64,000 nt of DNA from Rhabditophanes sp. KR3021 (GCA_963281155.1 CAUJLY010000001.1:8556001-8620000), one strand, 5' to 3'; shown: positions 11,129 to 26,012, counted from the stretch's first letter. The notes: generated by a model from the letters alone, not told the origin. Numbers and translations: made by a program.

Positions 11129-13144
11129 GTCCTATAGTCCTTATCGAGATGTTAATATAAGCTTTTGTTTTGAGTTAATAAGGTGTAGGTAGATATAATA
11201 ATGAAGGTGATATATTGTAAAGCTGAATAATATGTGTAGTAATGATAAGGATAAGAAAGGAGCTGGTATAGGAAGTAGGTGGGATTAAGATGCTTAAACA
11301 TGTTACAAACAAGACGACACTTCATGATATCTAGCAAAGTATTTTGTAATATTTAATCAATTAAAGATGAAATTTTAACAAACAATATTTTAAGCGCTAT
11401 TTAACGCATCAAAATAGAATAATCTTTCAATCCTTAAGCTTTTACAAAACATAAGCTCTATTTAATAAGACCTTTTTTGGGTTTTTTAACATATAAAAAT
11501 TATAATGACGGCAAACTATATGCCGACTTATTGGTTAAAAATTTGTTTATTCCATTTATAGATGCTTTGCCTACGGTCAAGTCCAATATGTTGAGTGAGT
11601 CAAAGATTACTTCGTAACGGAATGCCTCTATTGGAGTGTTTACCTATATAGAAGAAACTATTGAAATGGTAAGTCAAGTTGACAACACCACTGAAACAAA
11701 TAAAAATGAAGAATTTGAAATCAGAGTAGTATTAAATAAAATTTTAAATGTGAACTGCTTCCTGATAATAAAGCATGAGTGTACTACTAAAAACGAAAAA
11801 TCAAAATATTTGCTGCTACAATAAGTATGTTGAAGGAGCTGTAAAAACAGCTGATATTGATCTTGTAGACGCTACAGATCATTTTTGGCACACACTTAAT
11901 CAGTATCTTCTTTAAAAAGTAAGCAAAGCTATTAAAGGCATAATGTTTTTAATGTATTGCTATTATTTATAGACAACAATGTTTGTTAAAATCTTCATAA
12001 AATTTATCTTTCCACACACTTAGAGTGAATTTAAATTTAATTCAATTTAAAAATTAATGAACAATATTATTTACTGTCTTTTATTCAATTTATTTAGGTA
12101 TGGTTAAGAGAAGACTATTCATTACATTTTACAAACGAATATCTATGTACATTGAATTTGACTACCAAACATATTTATACATAAGTAAGAATTTAAATAC
12201 CAACTTTTATAAGATTAAATTAATTATTTTTGATAAAAGTTATTCGTGTTATCAAATTGAATGATTCTGCCACGACAAAGCCATCTGCCACTTTTTTGAT
12301 ATTTGTTTTATGCTTTCAGCCACTTCTATATCATCAAATTTCTTCACCATATGTTTATATTGTTCTTTTCCAAATTATTTTAATCTGTAAATTATATTTT
12401 CACATCAGTATGAATCCTAATTACATAACTGTTGATTTTATGAAAGGCTTAATATCTAATTTAAAAGCTCCTAAAATGGTTCTTATTTTTCGTAAATTTG
12501 ATGGCCGCAATCTAAACTCCCCCCATCCAAAGAAATAATGATGAAAATTATAAATGAGACTGATATAGTTAAATATATTTTAATTATTACTGAGACTACC
12601 TACATCATAACAACCTTTACTAACCATTTATTTAGCTCCCAATAATCCTTACGAAGCCTCTAACCGACTTAATTATTTTAATTTATTTCAATTTCTAACC
12701 GACTCAATTATTTTAATTTATTTCAATTTGAATCATCATTAGTTTATTACCAATAAAAGTAAACTCGATTTTTCCACTTTTTCATAGCTGCGTGAAAAAG
12801 CTCTGATTATGTGTGTACTGCAACATGTTTTTAAAGTCCATACAATATGTAAATGTGATGTAAAATGACTATAATATTATTCATACTAATTTGTTTGTAC
12901 GAATACAAAATTGTTCTATTTATTGTGGCAACATACAAAAAATGAGCCAACAAATCACACCTAACAATCAAATATTAGATAATCGTAACCAAGTCGCCAT
13001 CAATTCATTTAAATTAGCAATCAAATATTTTATACCTCATAACCATGCATAACTTGTCTAAAAAGCAAGATTGTTTTCAATCAAAAATATAATGTTTTAT
13101 TATATTACATAATCCTATTAAAAAGAACATTTACAAATAATGAA
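11129..13144. other. AT-rich intergenic region with a possible coding relic
   Basis: There is no intact gene. Between about 11560 and 11915 (+) several adjacent short frames have coding-like composition, ending in a frame that reads YVEGAVKTADIDLVDATDHF before a stop. Stops and frame changes separate them, so this could be a decayed gene of unknown family. An ORF of 102 codons at 12230-12538 has low-complexity hydrophobic composition and I do not support it. Confidence 0.4.
12660..12729. repeat. Two tandem copies of a 35-bp unit
   Basis: A unit beginning CTAACCGACT and ending TTTCAATTT occurs at 12660-12694 and again at 12695-12729 with a single T/C difference. The near identity in an otherwise fast-evolving AT-rich spacer indicates a recent tandem duplication, likely polymorphic in copy number. 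Confidence 0.9.
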
Positions 13145-14258
13145 TTATTTTCTTAAAGCCAAGCCAGCTCTGGACGAATTAACTCTGCCCATTTTCGCAC
13201 AAATCCAATTTCCCGTCGCAACCAATTCCTCCAAATTAATACCTGTTTCGAAGCCTAAATCATGAAGCAGATACACAAGATCCTCAGTAGCCAAATTTCC
13301 AGTAGCCCCTTTAGCATAAGGACACCCACCAAGACCAGCAACAGATGAGTCAGCTGTTCTGATACCTTTATTGAGAGCAACAAGTACGTTTGTTAAAGCT
13401 TGTCCATAAGTATCATGGCAATGTACAGCTAATTTAGAAGCAGGAGTAACGGCCAACACTTCATCCAACAACAAATTCATGCTTCCAGCAGACCCAACTC
13501 CAATCGTATCTCCCAACGAAATTTCATAACATCCCGCTTCCAACAAACGTTCAGCGATCATTGCTGTCACATTAGGCTTAATTCGGCCTTCGTAAGGACA
13601 TCCGATAACGCAAGAAATATATCCTCGTACTTTCAAACCACTTTCAACAGCACTCCTTGTAACATCGCAAGATCTTTTCACCGAATTTTCAATATCACAA
13701 TTAGTATTTTTGAGAGAGAATGAGGTGGAGGAAGCACAAAATACTGCTATCTCAGTTACGTCTTTGTTTTTGAGAGCATTTGTCAGGCCAGCCATGTTAG
13801 GTACTAAGACAGGGTAGGAGACTCCTTCGAATTTGGTGATCTTGCTTATTACTTCGTTGTGGTCAGCCATTTGGGGTACCCATTTCGGGGACACGAAGGA
13901 TGTTACTTCTACCGTCTTCAGCCCACTCCTAGATAGTTTGTTGATTAGGTCGACTTTGTCCTCCGTCGAGATGATCTTCTTTTCGTTTTGCAAACCGTCC
14001 CGTGGTCCTACTTCGACTATTTTAAAGAAGTTGTTTGTGGGGTGCGATGTATGCTTCTAAATTAAAAACAAATTATTGATAAATTCATTTCAAATGACAC
14101 ATTTACGGTTTGAGACTGCCCATATGTAACTATTTTAGAGTACTTGCTTGTCCCGCAAAATGGCTTGTTCTAAATCCGGAAAGGTTTAATAACTATCATT
14201 TAAATATAAAATTTACCTTCCAGGTACTCCCAATCCTCGATCCGAATCTATTCAACAT
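13145..14258 (-). CDS. HMGCL: Hydroxymethylglutaryl-CoA lyase, mitochondrial
   Basis: Exons 14258-14217, 14169-14107 and 14056-13145 give 338 aa, all introns phase 0 (47 and 50 nt). The enzyme cleaves 3-hydroxy-3-methylglutaryl-CoA into acetyl-CoA and acetoacetate, the last step of leucine breakdown and ketone-body formation. Diagnostic features: VEVGPRDGLQNE at the start of the TIM barrel (catalytic Arg-Asp), TSFVSPKWVPQM, SLGDTIGVG, metal-binding histidines in AVHCHDTYGQAL, and the active-site cysteine loop VAGLGGCPYAKGATGN. The first ~35 residues (MLNRFGSRIGSTWK...) are Arg/Lys/Ser-rich without acidic residues, as for a mitochondrial presequence. The C-terminus ends ALRK, so the peroxisomal C-terminal signal (CKL in human) is absent. 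A truncated copy lies about 6 kb downstream on the same strand. Confidence 0.96.
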
Positions 14259-14606
14259 CTCAAAATGTATCTTAACGTCACCTTGTTAACCATTAACAGC
14301 CTACCAACACAACTTTCAAAGTGACACTTCTCCAAAGCCACTTCTCATCACGACGCCTGTGTCCTTACTGTACTCCAAATTTAATATAGGCTCTTTTTTA
14401 AAAAATTAATTTGAAGTTGTTTTTAGTTGCAACACCAATATCTTGTTACTTTTCTGATTTAAAAGGAGTCTAAAAATTATTTACGTATATTTTATACTAT
14501 TTGCCTTTTTTGTTGCGTCTGATTTGGGGTAGAATCGCCACTTTTTGAAGATATTTCGTTTTAATGAGACTAATTGAGTTATTTATTGTAGGTTAAAGAT
14601 AACAAC
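14259..14606. promoter_or_regulatory. Shared head-to-head promoter of HMGCL and RPL11
   Basis: The two divergent start codons are about 350 bases apart, so both promoters must lie here. A pyrimidine-rich run ending TTATTGTAG (to 14591) precedes the ribosomal-protein ATG by 15 bases and looks like a trans-splice or 5'UTR-intron acceptor. No TATA box can be assigned with confidence in such AT-rich DNA. Confidence 0.55.
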
Positions 14607-15290
14607 ATGGGTAAGGCTGAACAACTTGCTGAAGTAAAAGAAAAGAAGGCTAAGAATCCTATGAGGGATATCAAGATTGCCAAACTTTGTGTCGACATTT
14701 GCGTTGGAGAGTCTGGAGATAGACTTACTCGCGCCGCTAAGGTAACTTTACTCCTTTGATCCATTCAATTACATTGCTTTAAGGTTATCGAACAATTGAC
14801 CGGACAAATCCCTGTCCTCTCAAAGGCCAGATACACTGTTCGTTCATTCGGAATCAGAAGAAACGAAAAGATTGCCGTCCATGCCACCGTCCGTGGAGCT
14901 AAGGCCGAAGAAATCATCGAAAGAGGACTTAAGGTTAAGGAATATGAACTTTATCGCGAAAACTTTTCCAACACCGGAAACTTCGGATTCGGAATTGCTG
15001 AGCATATTGATCTGGGACTTAAGTACGATCCATCTGTAGGTATCTACGGAATGAACTTCTACGTCGTTCTTGACAGAGCAGGAAAGCGTGTCGCCAAGAG
15101 AAGACGTGCCACCGCCAAGGTCGGTAAGGAACACAAGCTTGCTAAGGATGAATCTGTCAAATGGTTCCAACAAAAGGTAATTTTGACATCTATGTCGTGT
15201 TCAACATACTAATGGATGTCTTTTTAGTACGATGGAGTTATCCTCCCACCTAAGCCAAAGGTATCCCGTGGCCAATTCCGCAGACGTTAA
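14607..15290 (+). CDS. RPL11: 60S ribosomal protein L11 (uL5)
   Basis: Exons 14607-14741, 14784-15176 and 15228-15290 give 196 aa, with phase-0 introns of 42 and 51 nt. L11 binds 5S rRNA in the central protuberance of the large subunit. The sequence is nearly identical to the family: [61 protein letters not shown], and [17 protein letters not shown]. It is longer than human L11 (178 aa) because of a basic tail ([11 protein letters not shown]). The start is fixed by [14 protein letters not shown] and a splice-acceptor motif just upstream. Its less AT-biased codon use fits high expression. Confidence 0.98.
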
Positions 15291-15785
15291 AGGAGTCTTT
15301 GTCTAACACTCACATACCTTGTTTTTGTTATATTGTTGGTTTGCGGCGTTTGATAAAATATGTTAATCAGCAACAACTGTGTATTATATTCTCTTCTTCT
15401 TAATCATTCTCTCCCCAAAAAATCATTTTAATTCACCAATTTTATACACCATCCACCCAAAAATGATAACAGCCGTCACTGCGACTGACTCTTGCCACGA
15501 TTTTCGCCAGCAAATGTTTGATTATTGGTCTGGTTAAAAGTTTAACCAACAACTAACTGATACAAAATAGTATCTATGATAATTGAATATGCTTTAATAT
15601 TGGTTGATAAAGAGGGTTTGTTGAGGTTCAAGTATTGAGTTGTGTTGGAGCTATTTTTTGTTTTATTACTCTTTTTATTTTATTTGAGTTGGTGGTCACG
15701 CGTATGTGTCGTTTAACGCAGTATTGCTTACTCAATCATTAGTTTAATTTGGTATTTAAGTATTTTTTTTAATTATAGAATAAAC
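15291..15785. other. Intergenic: RPL11 3' end and V-ATPase H promoter
   Basis: Two same-strand genes are separated by about 500 bases. The distance is larger than usual for a nematode operon and no polycistronic signature is visible. The segment ends with a T-rich run and AATTATAG at 15771-15778, immediately before the next start codon. Confidence 0.5.
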
Positions 15786-17238
15786 ATGGTACACGCCGAA
15801 GAAGTGGCCTCTCACTTTACTCCAGACATGATCAACGCCACCTCCAAGCTTCAAATGGAAGCCAACGAGGTCCGTACCCGAGACAAGCCTAACTGGAACT
15901 CCTACCTGCGCAGTGACATGATCACCCAAGAAGTGTTTGACTTTGTCATCAACTACGAGAAAGCCACGAGCAAAGAAAGCAGCCAAGCTTTTATCATCGA
16001 AAACAAGGATATCTTAGCGAATACGTTTGTTTCCTTGATTAGTTCTGTGTCAAAGGTACCTTTGGTGAAGTATTCATTGGTGATGTTGAATGATCTTCTT
16101 CATCAAGACAAAACAAGATCTGACTTATTCGCAACACCCAAGGCCGACAAATCTATCTTCGCTTACTTCTTGCCAGTCCTCAACAGCCCAGACTCATTCG
16201 TCAAAAACCAAATGGCTGCTGTGATCGCGAAACTGGCCTGCTATGGAAGTCTCCGCCTGGCCTCAGACGAACTGTCCATCTACTACTCCGTCCTCAAGGA
16301 TGAACTGAAAAACAAAGAAAACCCATACATCAATACAGTGACCCGTTGCTTCCAAATGATGTTCCGAATCGACAAATACAGAGTCGAATTCGTCAGAGCA
16401 AATGGAATTTACGATCTTGCTTCGTGCATGAATGGGAAAATTAACTTCCAATTGCAGTACCAATTGATTTTCTGTTTCTGGTGTCTTACTTTCAACGAAA
16501 AGTTAGCCAAAGAAGTCCACAAGGCTGGGGTCATTCAATTGTTGGTGGATGTTTTGTCTGAAACAACAAAAGAAAAGGTCATGAGAATTATCTTGGCCAC
16601 TTTCAGAAATATCATCGAGAAAATCGAAGACAAAGAAATCGTAAGACAAGCCGCCCTCAATATGGTCCAATGCAAGACAATGAAAACATTGGAACTTTTG
16701 GAAAATAAAAAGTTGGAGGATGTCGACATTGCAGAGGATATTGAATTTTTGCAACAAAAATTGAATGCCTCTGTCCATGACTTGTCTTCATTTGACGAGT
16801 ATTGCTCCGAATTAAGAGGAGGAAGACTCCAGTGGAGTCCAGTCCATAAGTCAGACAAATTTTGGAAGGAGAATGCCCAAAAGTTTAACGAAAAAAACTT
16901 TGAATTGATCAAGATTTTGATTAGCAAGTTGAGAGAAAATGATCCTTTGGTGCAATGTGTTGCTGCTCATGACATTGGTGAATATGTCAGACATTACCCA
17001 AGAGGAAAGACGTAAGTTGTATTATTTATATATGTTGTTATTATCTCATATACCTTACAGCGTCATCGAAAACCAAAACGGCAAACAAGAAGTGATGAAG
17101 TTGTTGTCGGCCGAGGATCCCAACGTTCGCTACCACGCCCTCCTAGCCATTCAAAAGTTGATGGTCCATAATTGGGAGTATTTAGGCAAACAATTGGATG
17201 CAGACAAAACAGGAAATAAAGAAGTTCCAGCCAACTAA
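15786..17238 (+). CDS. ATP6V1H: V-type proton ATPase subunit H
   Basis: Exons 15786-17011 and 17061-17238 give 467 aa (human 483). Subunit H is a HEAT/armadillo-type regulatory subunit of the cytosolic V1 sector; it couples ATP hydrolysis to proton flow and silences free V1. The N-terminal HEAT domain covers about residues 1-330 (for example [31 protein letters not shown] and [16 protein letters not shown]). The C-terminal domain has the most conserved block, [19 protein letters not shown], then [20 protein letters not shown]. The GTAAGT donor splits the Thr codon after RGK, restoring the family reading frame. A TTATAG acceptor-like motif ends 7 bases before the ATG, supporting this start. 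Convergent with the Rho GTPase gene. Confidence 0.97.
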
Positions 17239-18001
17239 AAGTCTCCTACATTCTATTTCCTCGCTTACTCTCTAATCTTCTAGTATATACAAATTACGAA
17301 CAAACAGTTAAAAAACACTTATTATATCACTTCTTTAACAGAATATATTTTACCATCATGAAGACAAAACCAAACATTCCCACCAGTTAATGATGTCTGT
17401 TCATGAATGGTTCAGAAAACCCTTTATATATTATATGTATTTTTGTATATGGAAATATTATAGATTTATTATTAAAGATTCACATAAAAAATATACTATT
17501 TCCTTTTATTTGGCCTTGTATTGGGTTCTTTTTTTCGTCTTTTCCTCTTTTGGAAAGTACTTAAAGTTATCTAGGCATCCAATGCAATTAAAAAATTGAA
17601 AAAAGAAGTTAGTGGCATGATGATATTTATTCTTGTCCTTCAAATATAATACTTCTTCACAGCATAAAGAGGAATACAATTAAGTAAAATATAAAGGAAA
17701 TGATCTGTGAACTTTTTTAACAAATAAAAACTTTTTAGCTATTATTTTTCTAATTTAAAAAGAAATGAAAACAATTAAAAAGGGAAATACGTAAGGATGG
17801 AAGCAGCATTGTTGACACAGACACATAAAGGAGATGGTAATTGGTGTGTCCAAGAATCGACTAGACAACAAGCAAAAGGTGTGGAACTATGATAGGAGAG
17901 TGTGGATATGATTTATGACGCCATCCTTATTAAGAACAATAACTAGACATCATTTTGGGTCTATTGATATAGATAATAATTGGTGTGGGAAGAGGTTTGA
18001 T
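17239..18001. other. Convergent intergenic region, 3' UTRs
   Basis: This lies between two tail-to-tail genes and should contain both 3' UTRs. Several AATAAA-like hexamers are present on either strand. No coding segment is supported; the short frames at 17390-17599 and 17915-18100 are not convincing. Confidence 0.5.
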
Positions 18002-19562
<1,561 letters not shown>

Positions 19563-22500
19563 CTAATAAGGTAATCCTAAGGGAGGGACGATGACGTGTG
19601 GTTTTGGACCGCCGTAGAGTTCGTTTACTGTTTTGAACAAGTCTGTGGAGTTGATTTCGTGGTGCGTTGAATTTGAAACGATCCCATCCTTGGCAACTCC
19701 TTTCTTGTGCACAATTGTTGTTAATTCCCTGCGATTTTTTCCGGACCTGGCGATCGTTTCATCGAAGTACTCAATCATCTCAGCATGCGTGATGTTCTTC
19801 AAAATTGAAATCGTGTCCTGAAACAGAAGTAAAATTAAAAACAAATTAAAAAGACAGTGAATGGACAGTCACTGAATAAATTTTGAATCATTTTCGTGAA
19901 TCTTTATGCCTCAGCATCTACTTTTGTTACTTCCCAAAACCTACATTTCTAACATCAAAATGGAAAGTCCCATCACAGATACTATTGTAAAAGGTCTCTC
20001 CTTGCTCATTCATTGTCTTGGGCTTGTCAGCAAGTTCAGTAATCTGCGATTGAACATGTTTTTTAAAATCTTCTTCTTTCATGTCGACTAAAGTTTGGCG
20101 GAAGTTGTCAAAGAATGTCTCACAAGCCTCCACCATGATACTAGGGTCTTTGTCGCCTTGTAAAACGACTTGAAGCCCATTACTGCCGTTGCCTCCTCTT
20201 TTACCCAGATGAACAATATATCCCAATTGCTTTTGTGTTCTAAGTTCATTGTAGCAAGGTTCTTCCAGCATCTGGACCATTAGTCTAGCCTTGGCTGAGC
20301 ATTTGACATCAAGTGAACCAGTTTGTAAGACCATGTGGATGGCGTTGTTGTCGTGGGTGTCTTGGTAGTGTCTGTAGAAGTGGGTCTTTTGCTTGGGCAA
20401 TTTGTATTCTTTGACATTGACGAGTTGGTTCGAAAAGAGGGCTTTGCTTTTGGGGTAAGTTTTGTTGACGATTTCCTCGATTTTCTTTGACTCATTAATT
20501 ACTTGGGAGCGGGTGAAGTTGCCGTAGTAGAAATATTCGAGACAGTACCGTTTCCAAAACTGAGGGATAAATTCAATCAAGTCACCATACGTTACTTCTT
20601 CAGCCACTGCCAGCAATTGGACTTTTGACCAAGAGTGGGTGTTGAGGAGAGTCTGACTGTAGTGCATTGCCATGGCATAAGGCTGACTTTGGCCGAAGTT
20701 TTTCAAAGATCTTACAGTTGACTCAAGGATTAAGTTGAAGTTCTTTTCAGATGGCTGGTAGTTGACTAGTTTGCCAATGTAGTCTTCTGAAACAAGTCCC
20801 AAATTCTGGGAATACCCATGCACCATAGCCAGAAGACCAAAGTTGTGTATACTTAGTTTTGAAGTATAGCCAGCCAAATCAGAATCATACATGTCAGCAG
20901 CGGTGTCCAAGATAAACGTTGAAGCATACAAATTAGACAAAATTGTATTCAAAGGAGTTGATGTGCAGGTAGCTGTGTAGATGCCGAGGATGCTCAAAGC
21001 TTTAGGAAATCTAAATTCATCGTCTTGTTTAAACCAGATTCTTTCAATAGGTTCATCTTTAATGATCACGGGATGATTCTGTTGAACAGTCTCCAATTCA
21101 ACAAGATCAAAGTTTGTTGGAATGTAGATGTTTTTGCGTGGTAGATGGATTGAAGGCAGTGGGGTTCTCATAGCAGCATTGCATCTTTCCACCAATTCCT
21201 TCGAAATATCCTCTCTAGTGTATTCAGTTTCATAGATTGGTTCAATACTCTTGTTTGGCAAGTCTTTGAACTCTTTGGAATGGACGATGTAGTTCATGTT
21301 CGCCGGACTCATATTATTCAAAGCTTCCATAATAATTTGTGGCTCATAATCAGGACAGATCCACCTTGCAGTAAGAATTTCGTCCATAGGAGTGTTCTGA
21401 AGTTTCAGTGCCAAAGAAGTGGCATATGGTAGAGGTCTTTCTGCGTCTTTGAAGCGGAATTTAGTCTCACTAATAGACTCACTTTCATCGTAAATCCATT
21501 TCTGAGGTCCTTCTTTCTTGAGCATGCCAATGTAGCTGAAGATGAGTTCTACGATTTGATCTGTATGTTTAAGTCCTTCGTTACTCAACGTAACCTCAAT
21601 GACAAACATTTCTGTGCCTTTCGCGATTGATCTCCCACCGGCATTTAAGGAAGTTGCCCATCCTTTTTCTCTGATATTCTTCAAAATAGTTCCATCTCCC
21701 TCATGACCTAATAAATGCGACAAATAATGGGAAGGCATAGATTTATGCATTGCTGAGTATTCTTTTTGAGGGAAAGCAATCTGCATTTTTTGAACATCTT
21801 GAATTGGGACAACACAAAGCTTTTTACCAGTATCAGAAGGTGTGTAAAAGTCTTTGACATCGTAATCCTGTGGAGTAATATTTTTGTTGGTAATCTTGCT
21901 AAAATCTTTACTCAACAACATTTCTTCCAACTCATCTAAACTATTCTTTCCCACTATAGCAACTGACATGATGTTTGAGGAATAGTTCTTAGAATGGAAT
22001 TTGATCAGTTCATCCCGCAAGTCGACTCCATTTGCTTTGGAAGCGTCCAGCAACGTTTCTTTGCTTCCTGTTCCGAATTTATTGTAGACGCAACCTGGGC
22101 GAGACAAAGAACGTTCAAGTTGAATCAATCTCCAATTGTCCGCTTTGAGATTGTTGCGATGTTCTGAGTCAACAGCATTCACTTCTCTTTCGGTGGCTGA
22201 TTCGGTGAATAGAGGGCTGAGGAAGAATTGGACGAATCTGTCCAGAGCTCCGTCCAGGTTATGAGGCGCCACCTCGAAGTGGTAGTTTGTGTGATCTGTA
22301 TCCGTGTACGCATTCGACGACCCTCCATGCGAATTCAAAAACTTGGAGTAGTCGTTTTCAAGGGGATACTTGGTGGTTCCAAGAAATAGCATATGCTCGC
22401 AAAAATGAGCCAGTCCAGGATATTCGACTGGATCCGCTAAATACCCTACATGGACATCCATAGCAGCAGATGCTTTGTCCGCCGCAGGATCAGAAACTAG

Positions 22501-22690
22501 TAAAGCCTTGACTCCATTCGTCAGTTCTAATCCACGATACTAAAAAGTAATCAAAAACAATTAAAATCAATCTTTTAAATAACAAACATACTTCTCTTTT
22601 GTCATAAAAACTTTTTTCAATTTTGTCATGCCTTCTTGCAACTCCGGCTTTTTCATCTTGTTGGGCACTAGCAATTGATGAAAGTGTCAT
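19563..22690 (-). CDS. IDE: Insulin-degrading enzyme (insulysin), M16A metalloprotease
   Basis: Exons 22690-22592, 22539-19945 and 19817-19563 give 982 aa (human long form 1019). IDE is a zinc metalloprotease with a closed chamber that degrades insulin, amyloid-beta and similar peptides. The inverted zinc motif HFCEH with EVNAVDSEH (the third zinc ligand region) is intact. KREYRGLELTNGVKALLVSDP precedes it, and FKQDDEF.FPKA and EPCYNELRTQKQLGYIV mark the later M16 domains. A GTAGGT donor after codon AAT (19945) joins the large exon to the last exon in frame and restores family similarity (DVRN then DTISILKNIT...). Human residues before MNNPAI.. are absent, so no mitochondrial presequence is evident. 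A GTGCAG acceptor-like motif lies 3 bases before the ATG. Confidence 0.95.
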
Positions 22691-25600
22691 TTTCTGCACA
22701 ATAAAAATAGGATTTGGTTGTGAGAGTAGGTTGGTACTGAAAATAAGGTAATTAGTGTTTGTCCAACATTAATGTTAAGTTTTAATTTTGAAGGTTGCGC
22801 AAAATAAAAAAACAATTGGATAGTGTAATTTTAATTTTATAAATATACACAACTTTTCTTATCAAACGTCAAAGAAGGTGATGCTGAAAAAAGTAAAGAC
22901 ATGCAAAATGATTCAAAAAATCGAAGAACAATGACTATGTTTTTTAGGGATGATTTGTACATTAGGTGATAGGATGTCGTCATCCTTATTTTTATTTAAA
23001 TGTAAGATATTATATTGATCTGGATATCTTATTGTTTATTAATTTGATGGTTTTACCTTTTTAAATTTAAAGCACGTTTGAATCCTTTAGTAGCGAAATG
23101 TAAAGCTTTACCACATTCTGGAAAACGAAACATTTTGTGTAGATGATTGATTGGTAAATACAAATATGTGGTAAAGATTTGTACTTAGCAAAAGTTCAGA
23201 CGCAGTTTTTTAACACGGAATTGATATGAGAAAGTGGTGTTATACAATTTTCTGAGTAAGCGACTTTCCAAAATTTCACCTTAAGATGCAGCTGGCGAGT
23301 AAACAGACTTGGAAAAGGTTAGGTACATGGTTCAAGCATTTTATAAAAATAAGTTCATTCAATTTAAGCATCATTTAAAGCGACTAAATTATTTATCAAC
23401 ATCCCATTAAGTATTTGAAGAGCAAGAAATTGAAGTGGGACTATCACAACAATTTAATATATTGCATAATCAAGAAGCCTCTATTAAGTTTGCAAATCAA
23501 GAATAAAGGTTAGTCTTTATAGTTTTGCGCAAATTCATAAATAAAACTATGCACAAATATGCATATTGATTTTTGAAAGCTAAGCATTGTATTTTTTCTC
23601 TATTACGGTCTCAAACACATCGCACCAATTAAAAGAGCAGCTACAAATTTAAAGCAAAAATTATTAAGGAGGCATGTCTAAAGCTAATTCCTTTGAAACA
23701 TTGAAAGAATAATGTAATATATTATACCTGCATTAAGTACATTTGTTCTATATAGAATATTGCATTGAACATGAACACAGTTACATGCATAACAATTGAG
23801 AAGTAATAGCTTCATATCTTTAGAATTCATATTCCACCATCTCCCAAGTGCAAACTAACTCAAGTATAAAATCTTTCTTGCATATGAGGCATTTTTCTCA
23901 AAGTCAAATTTACATGCATGACTTTTAATATTTGATTTCTCGTTTCTAGACTACACAGGAATGAAGAAATTATAATTTACATCATTTAAATTATGATTTA
24001 AGCACCACCAAAGCATTTTAAATAGTAATTATCAATAGAAAATGACTGCATTTGAAGCATATAAATTAAAACAAGCGATACATGTTGATTATAATCACAG
24101 AAAAAGACTATCACAATACAGACAACAAGCTATATCCTCCTTGCAAATATCTAACAGTTTATATTGCCAGTATCAAGCAAATTATTAACAACCTGTCCGC
24201 ATTGTTTACTTTAATCATCATTCAAACAAGCATAACTTAAGTATAATTCGCCAACTGTACTTATTTGCAAATCAAACGAATTGGATAGATGTCAGAAGCA
24301 GCAGATACTTTATGATACTTTCCACATTGTTTATTAAATTAAGAAGTTTGAATAATGAAATTTGAATTCATTTATTATGCAATGAAATGAACTAGTATGC
24401 AATCAAAATAGCTACTGTTAGCAAAAAGGTATGAGTGATTCAATTAAGGAAGAAAAACGATAAATGGTTCGGCATGATGTGTCGCACTCAAAGCAAAAAT
24501 ATTAATTGTGTCAGGAAGGTTCTTCAGATAATTCAATTTAAAAATACCAAATTATTTTTTCAAAACATTAAATTAAAATACCAAATGTTGCAGGACTATC
24601 CATGAAGTTGAAATAAATTCAAGTATACAGAATCTAATCTTTTGCCATGTATCAGTATTTGCAAATAATTACTATATTTTAAAATTCGAAATACAAAGGG
24701 AATAACAATTTAGTTTGAAATATTAATTATTTACAATTATATAAAACAATTCATTTGCATTATTTACTTCAATATAAACTTGCATTCAATATCATACTTA
24801 TCTTGTTTTGTGTTCCTTTAACATTTTTAATGTTGCATTATTATATTGATAACTATAATACCCAAAAGTCTTTTATATTTTCTAGTGATATATTTCAGTT
24901 GTAGGACCTATTTATGGTGATGAAATCCAGAGAAAATACTTATGCTTCTATTTAAATTTAAATCCTTTAATTTGATCTGCTTTTTAGTGCATAGAAATCT
25001 AATTGTAAAAAAACTGGGCATTTACATAGGTGGACATTGTAATGACTAATTAGTACTTCTACTTATTTGCAAATTTACACAAATCTTTAATAAGTCAAAA
25101 GACTGTCATTACATGTTTTCAATTCATTTGTATTTTTTTCGCCTCCACGTCACACTTTTCTTTAAGATCGCATGGTAACCAACAAGACTTTAAAGCACAT
25201 CACCTGTTGGCATCTGGAATCAAATGTTGACCAGGACCAGATGTAAGTCAACGAGCTGGAGACAAAAGGATTGAAAGTCCTAATTAAGCCAATTGCCTAG
25301 TTTGGTTTACCTAGTCACGTCGGTATTTTAATTACTCATCAAAATTGTTTATTTAAATTTTTTATTTTTAGTGACAGCTTTGACTCTCCCTCAATTTTCT
25401 GGGGAAAGGCTAACTTCTTTATGAGGAAGACATCCTGTCACATTAACTTCACGCATACTTTTAATTTTAATAAACATTTTTGATCATAATTTTATTTTCT
25501 GTGTCTAACAATTTTCTTGGTCGTCAATTTATTAAATTAAACAAAATAGTGGTATTGTATGAGTACGTTCCAACATACGTGAGGAATTATGATGTGCTTA

Positions 25601-25700
25601 AGAGTGGTTCAGACTGATTAGTTAAGTACGAGCATTCCATTTGCTGTTTTTATTTATTTTGGGATTCAAGAAACACTGAATGCCATGAGGAAAACCATTT
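22691..25700. other. Large AT-rich intergenic region
   Basis: About 3 kb without an ORF that I can support. It is built of short AT-rich words, with several TTTGCAAAT-like octamers, and includes one copy of a dispersed repeat (listed separately). Confidence 0.5.
24790..24880. repeat. Dispersed direct repeat, copy 1
   Basis: About 86 bases starting ATATCATACTTATCTTG align without gaps to 27349-27434, with roughly four in five bases identical and in the same orientation. The two copies flank the Aurora kinase gene about 2.5 kb apart. The family is not recognised. Confidence 0.7.
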
Positions 25701-25709
25701 GATTTAGTT

Positions 25710-26012
25710 GTAGCCTCTGGCAACTTATTTTACCTTCAATTTATTAGAGAGAAATGTGGATGCTGTAAGCTTTACTTTAGGGTACACACTTTAACATCCA
25801 TCTAAACTCATCATGATCCTAGGTATAACTTCGCGCCTATATTGGTGAGATTCCTTTTAAACTTTTTTTATTTGTGTCCCAAATCATAAGAAGTTGTTGT
25901 TGGATGAAAGTACAACTTATTTAAGTGGAGTATGGATGCATGCAAAGGTTAGTTTAGGGTACCAGGTTTAACATCTATTAAAGGAAATCATCATTATGCT
26001 AGGTTTAAGTTG
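25710..26012. repeat. Diverged tandem duplication upstream of the Aurora kinase
   Basis: Two copies of a unit with about 175-bp period are visible, at about 25710-25835 and 25885-26012. Shared blocks in the same order are AGTTGT...CAACTTATTT, GGATGC, TTTAGGGTAC, TTTAACATC, ATCAT and CTAGGT. The second copy ends roughly 80 bases before the kinase start codon, so the duplication may carry promoter elements. Confidence 0.7.

Noticed and set aside
12230..12538. 102-codon plus-strand frame
   Set aside because: Hydrophobic low-complexity composition, no recognisable domain and no supporting context.
6232..13144. Long terminal repeats around the retroelement ORF
   Set aside because: I compared the flanks (7.2-7.5 kb and 11.1-11.4 kb) by eye and saw no matching TG...CA repeats or tRNA-complementary site.
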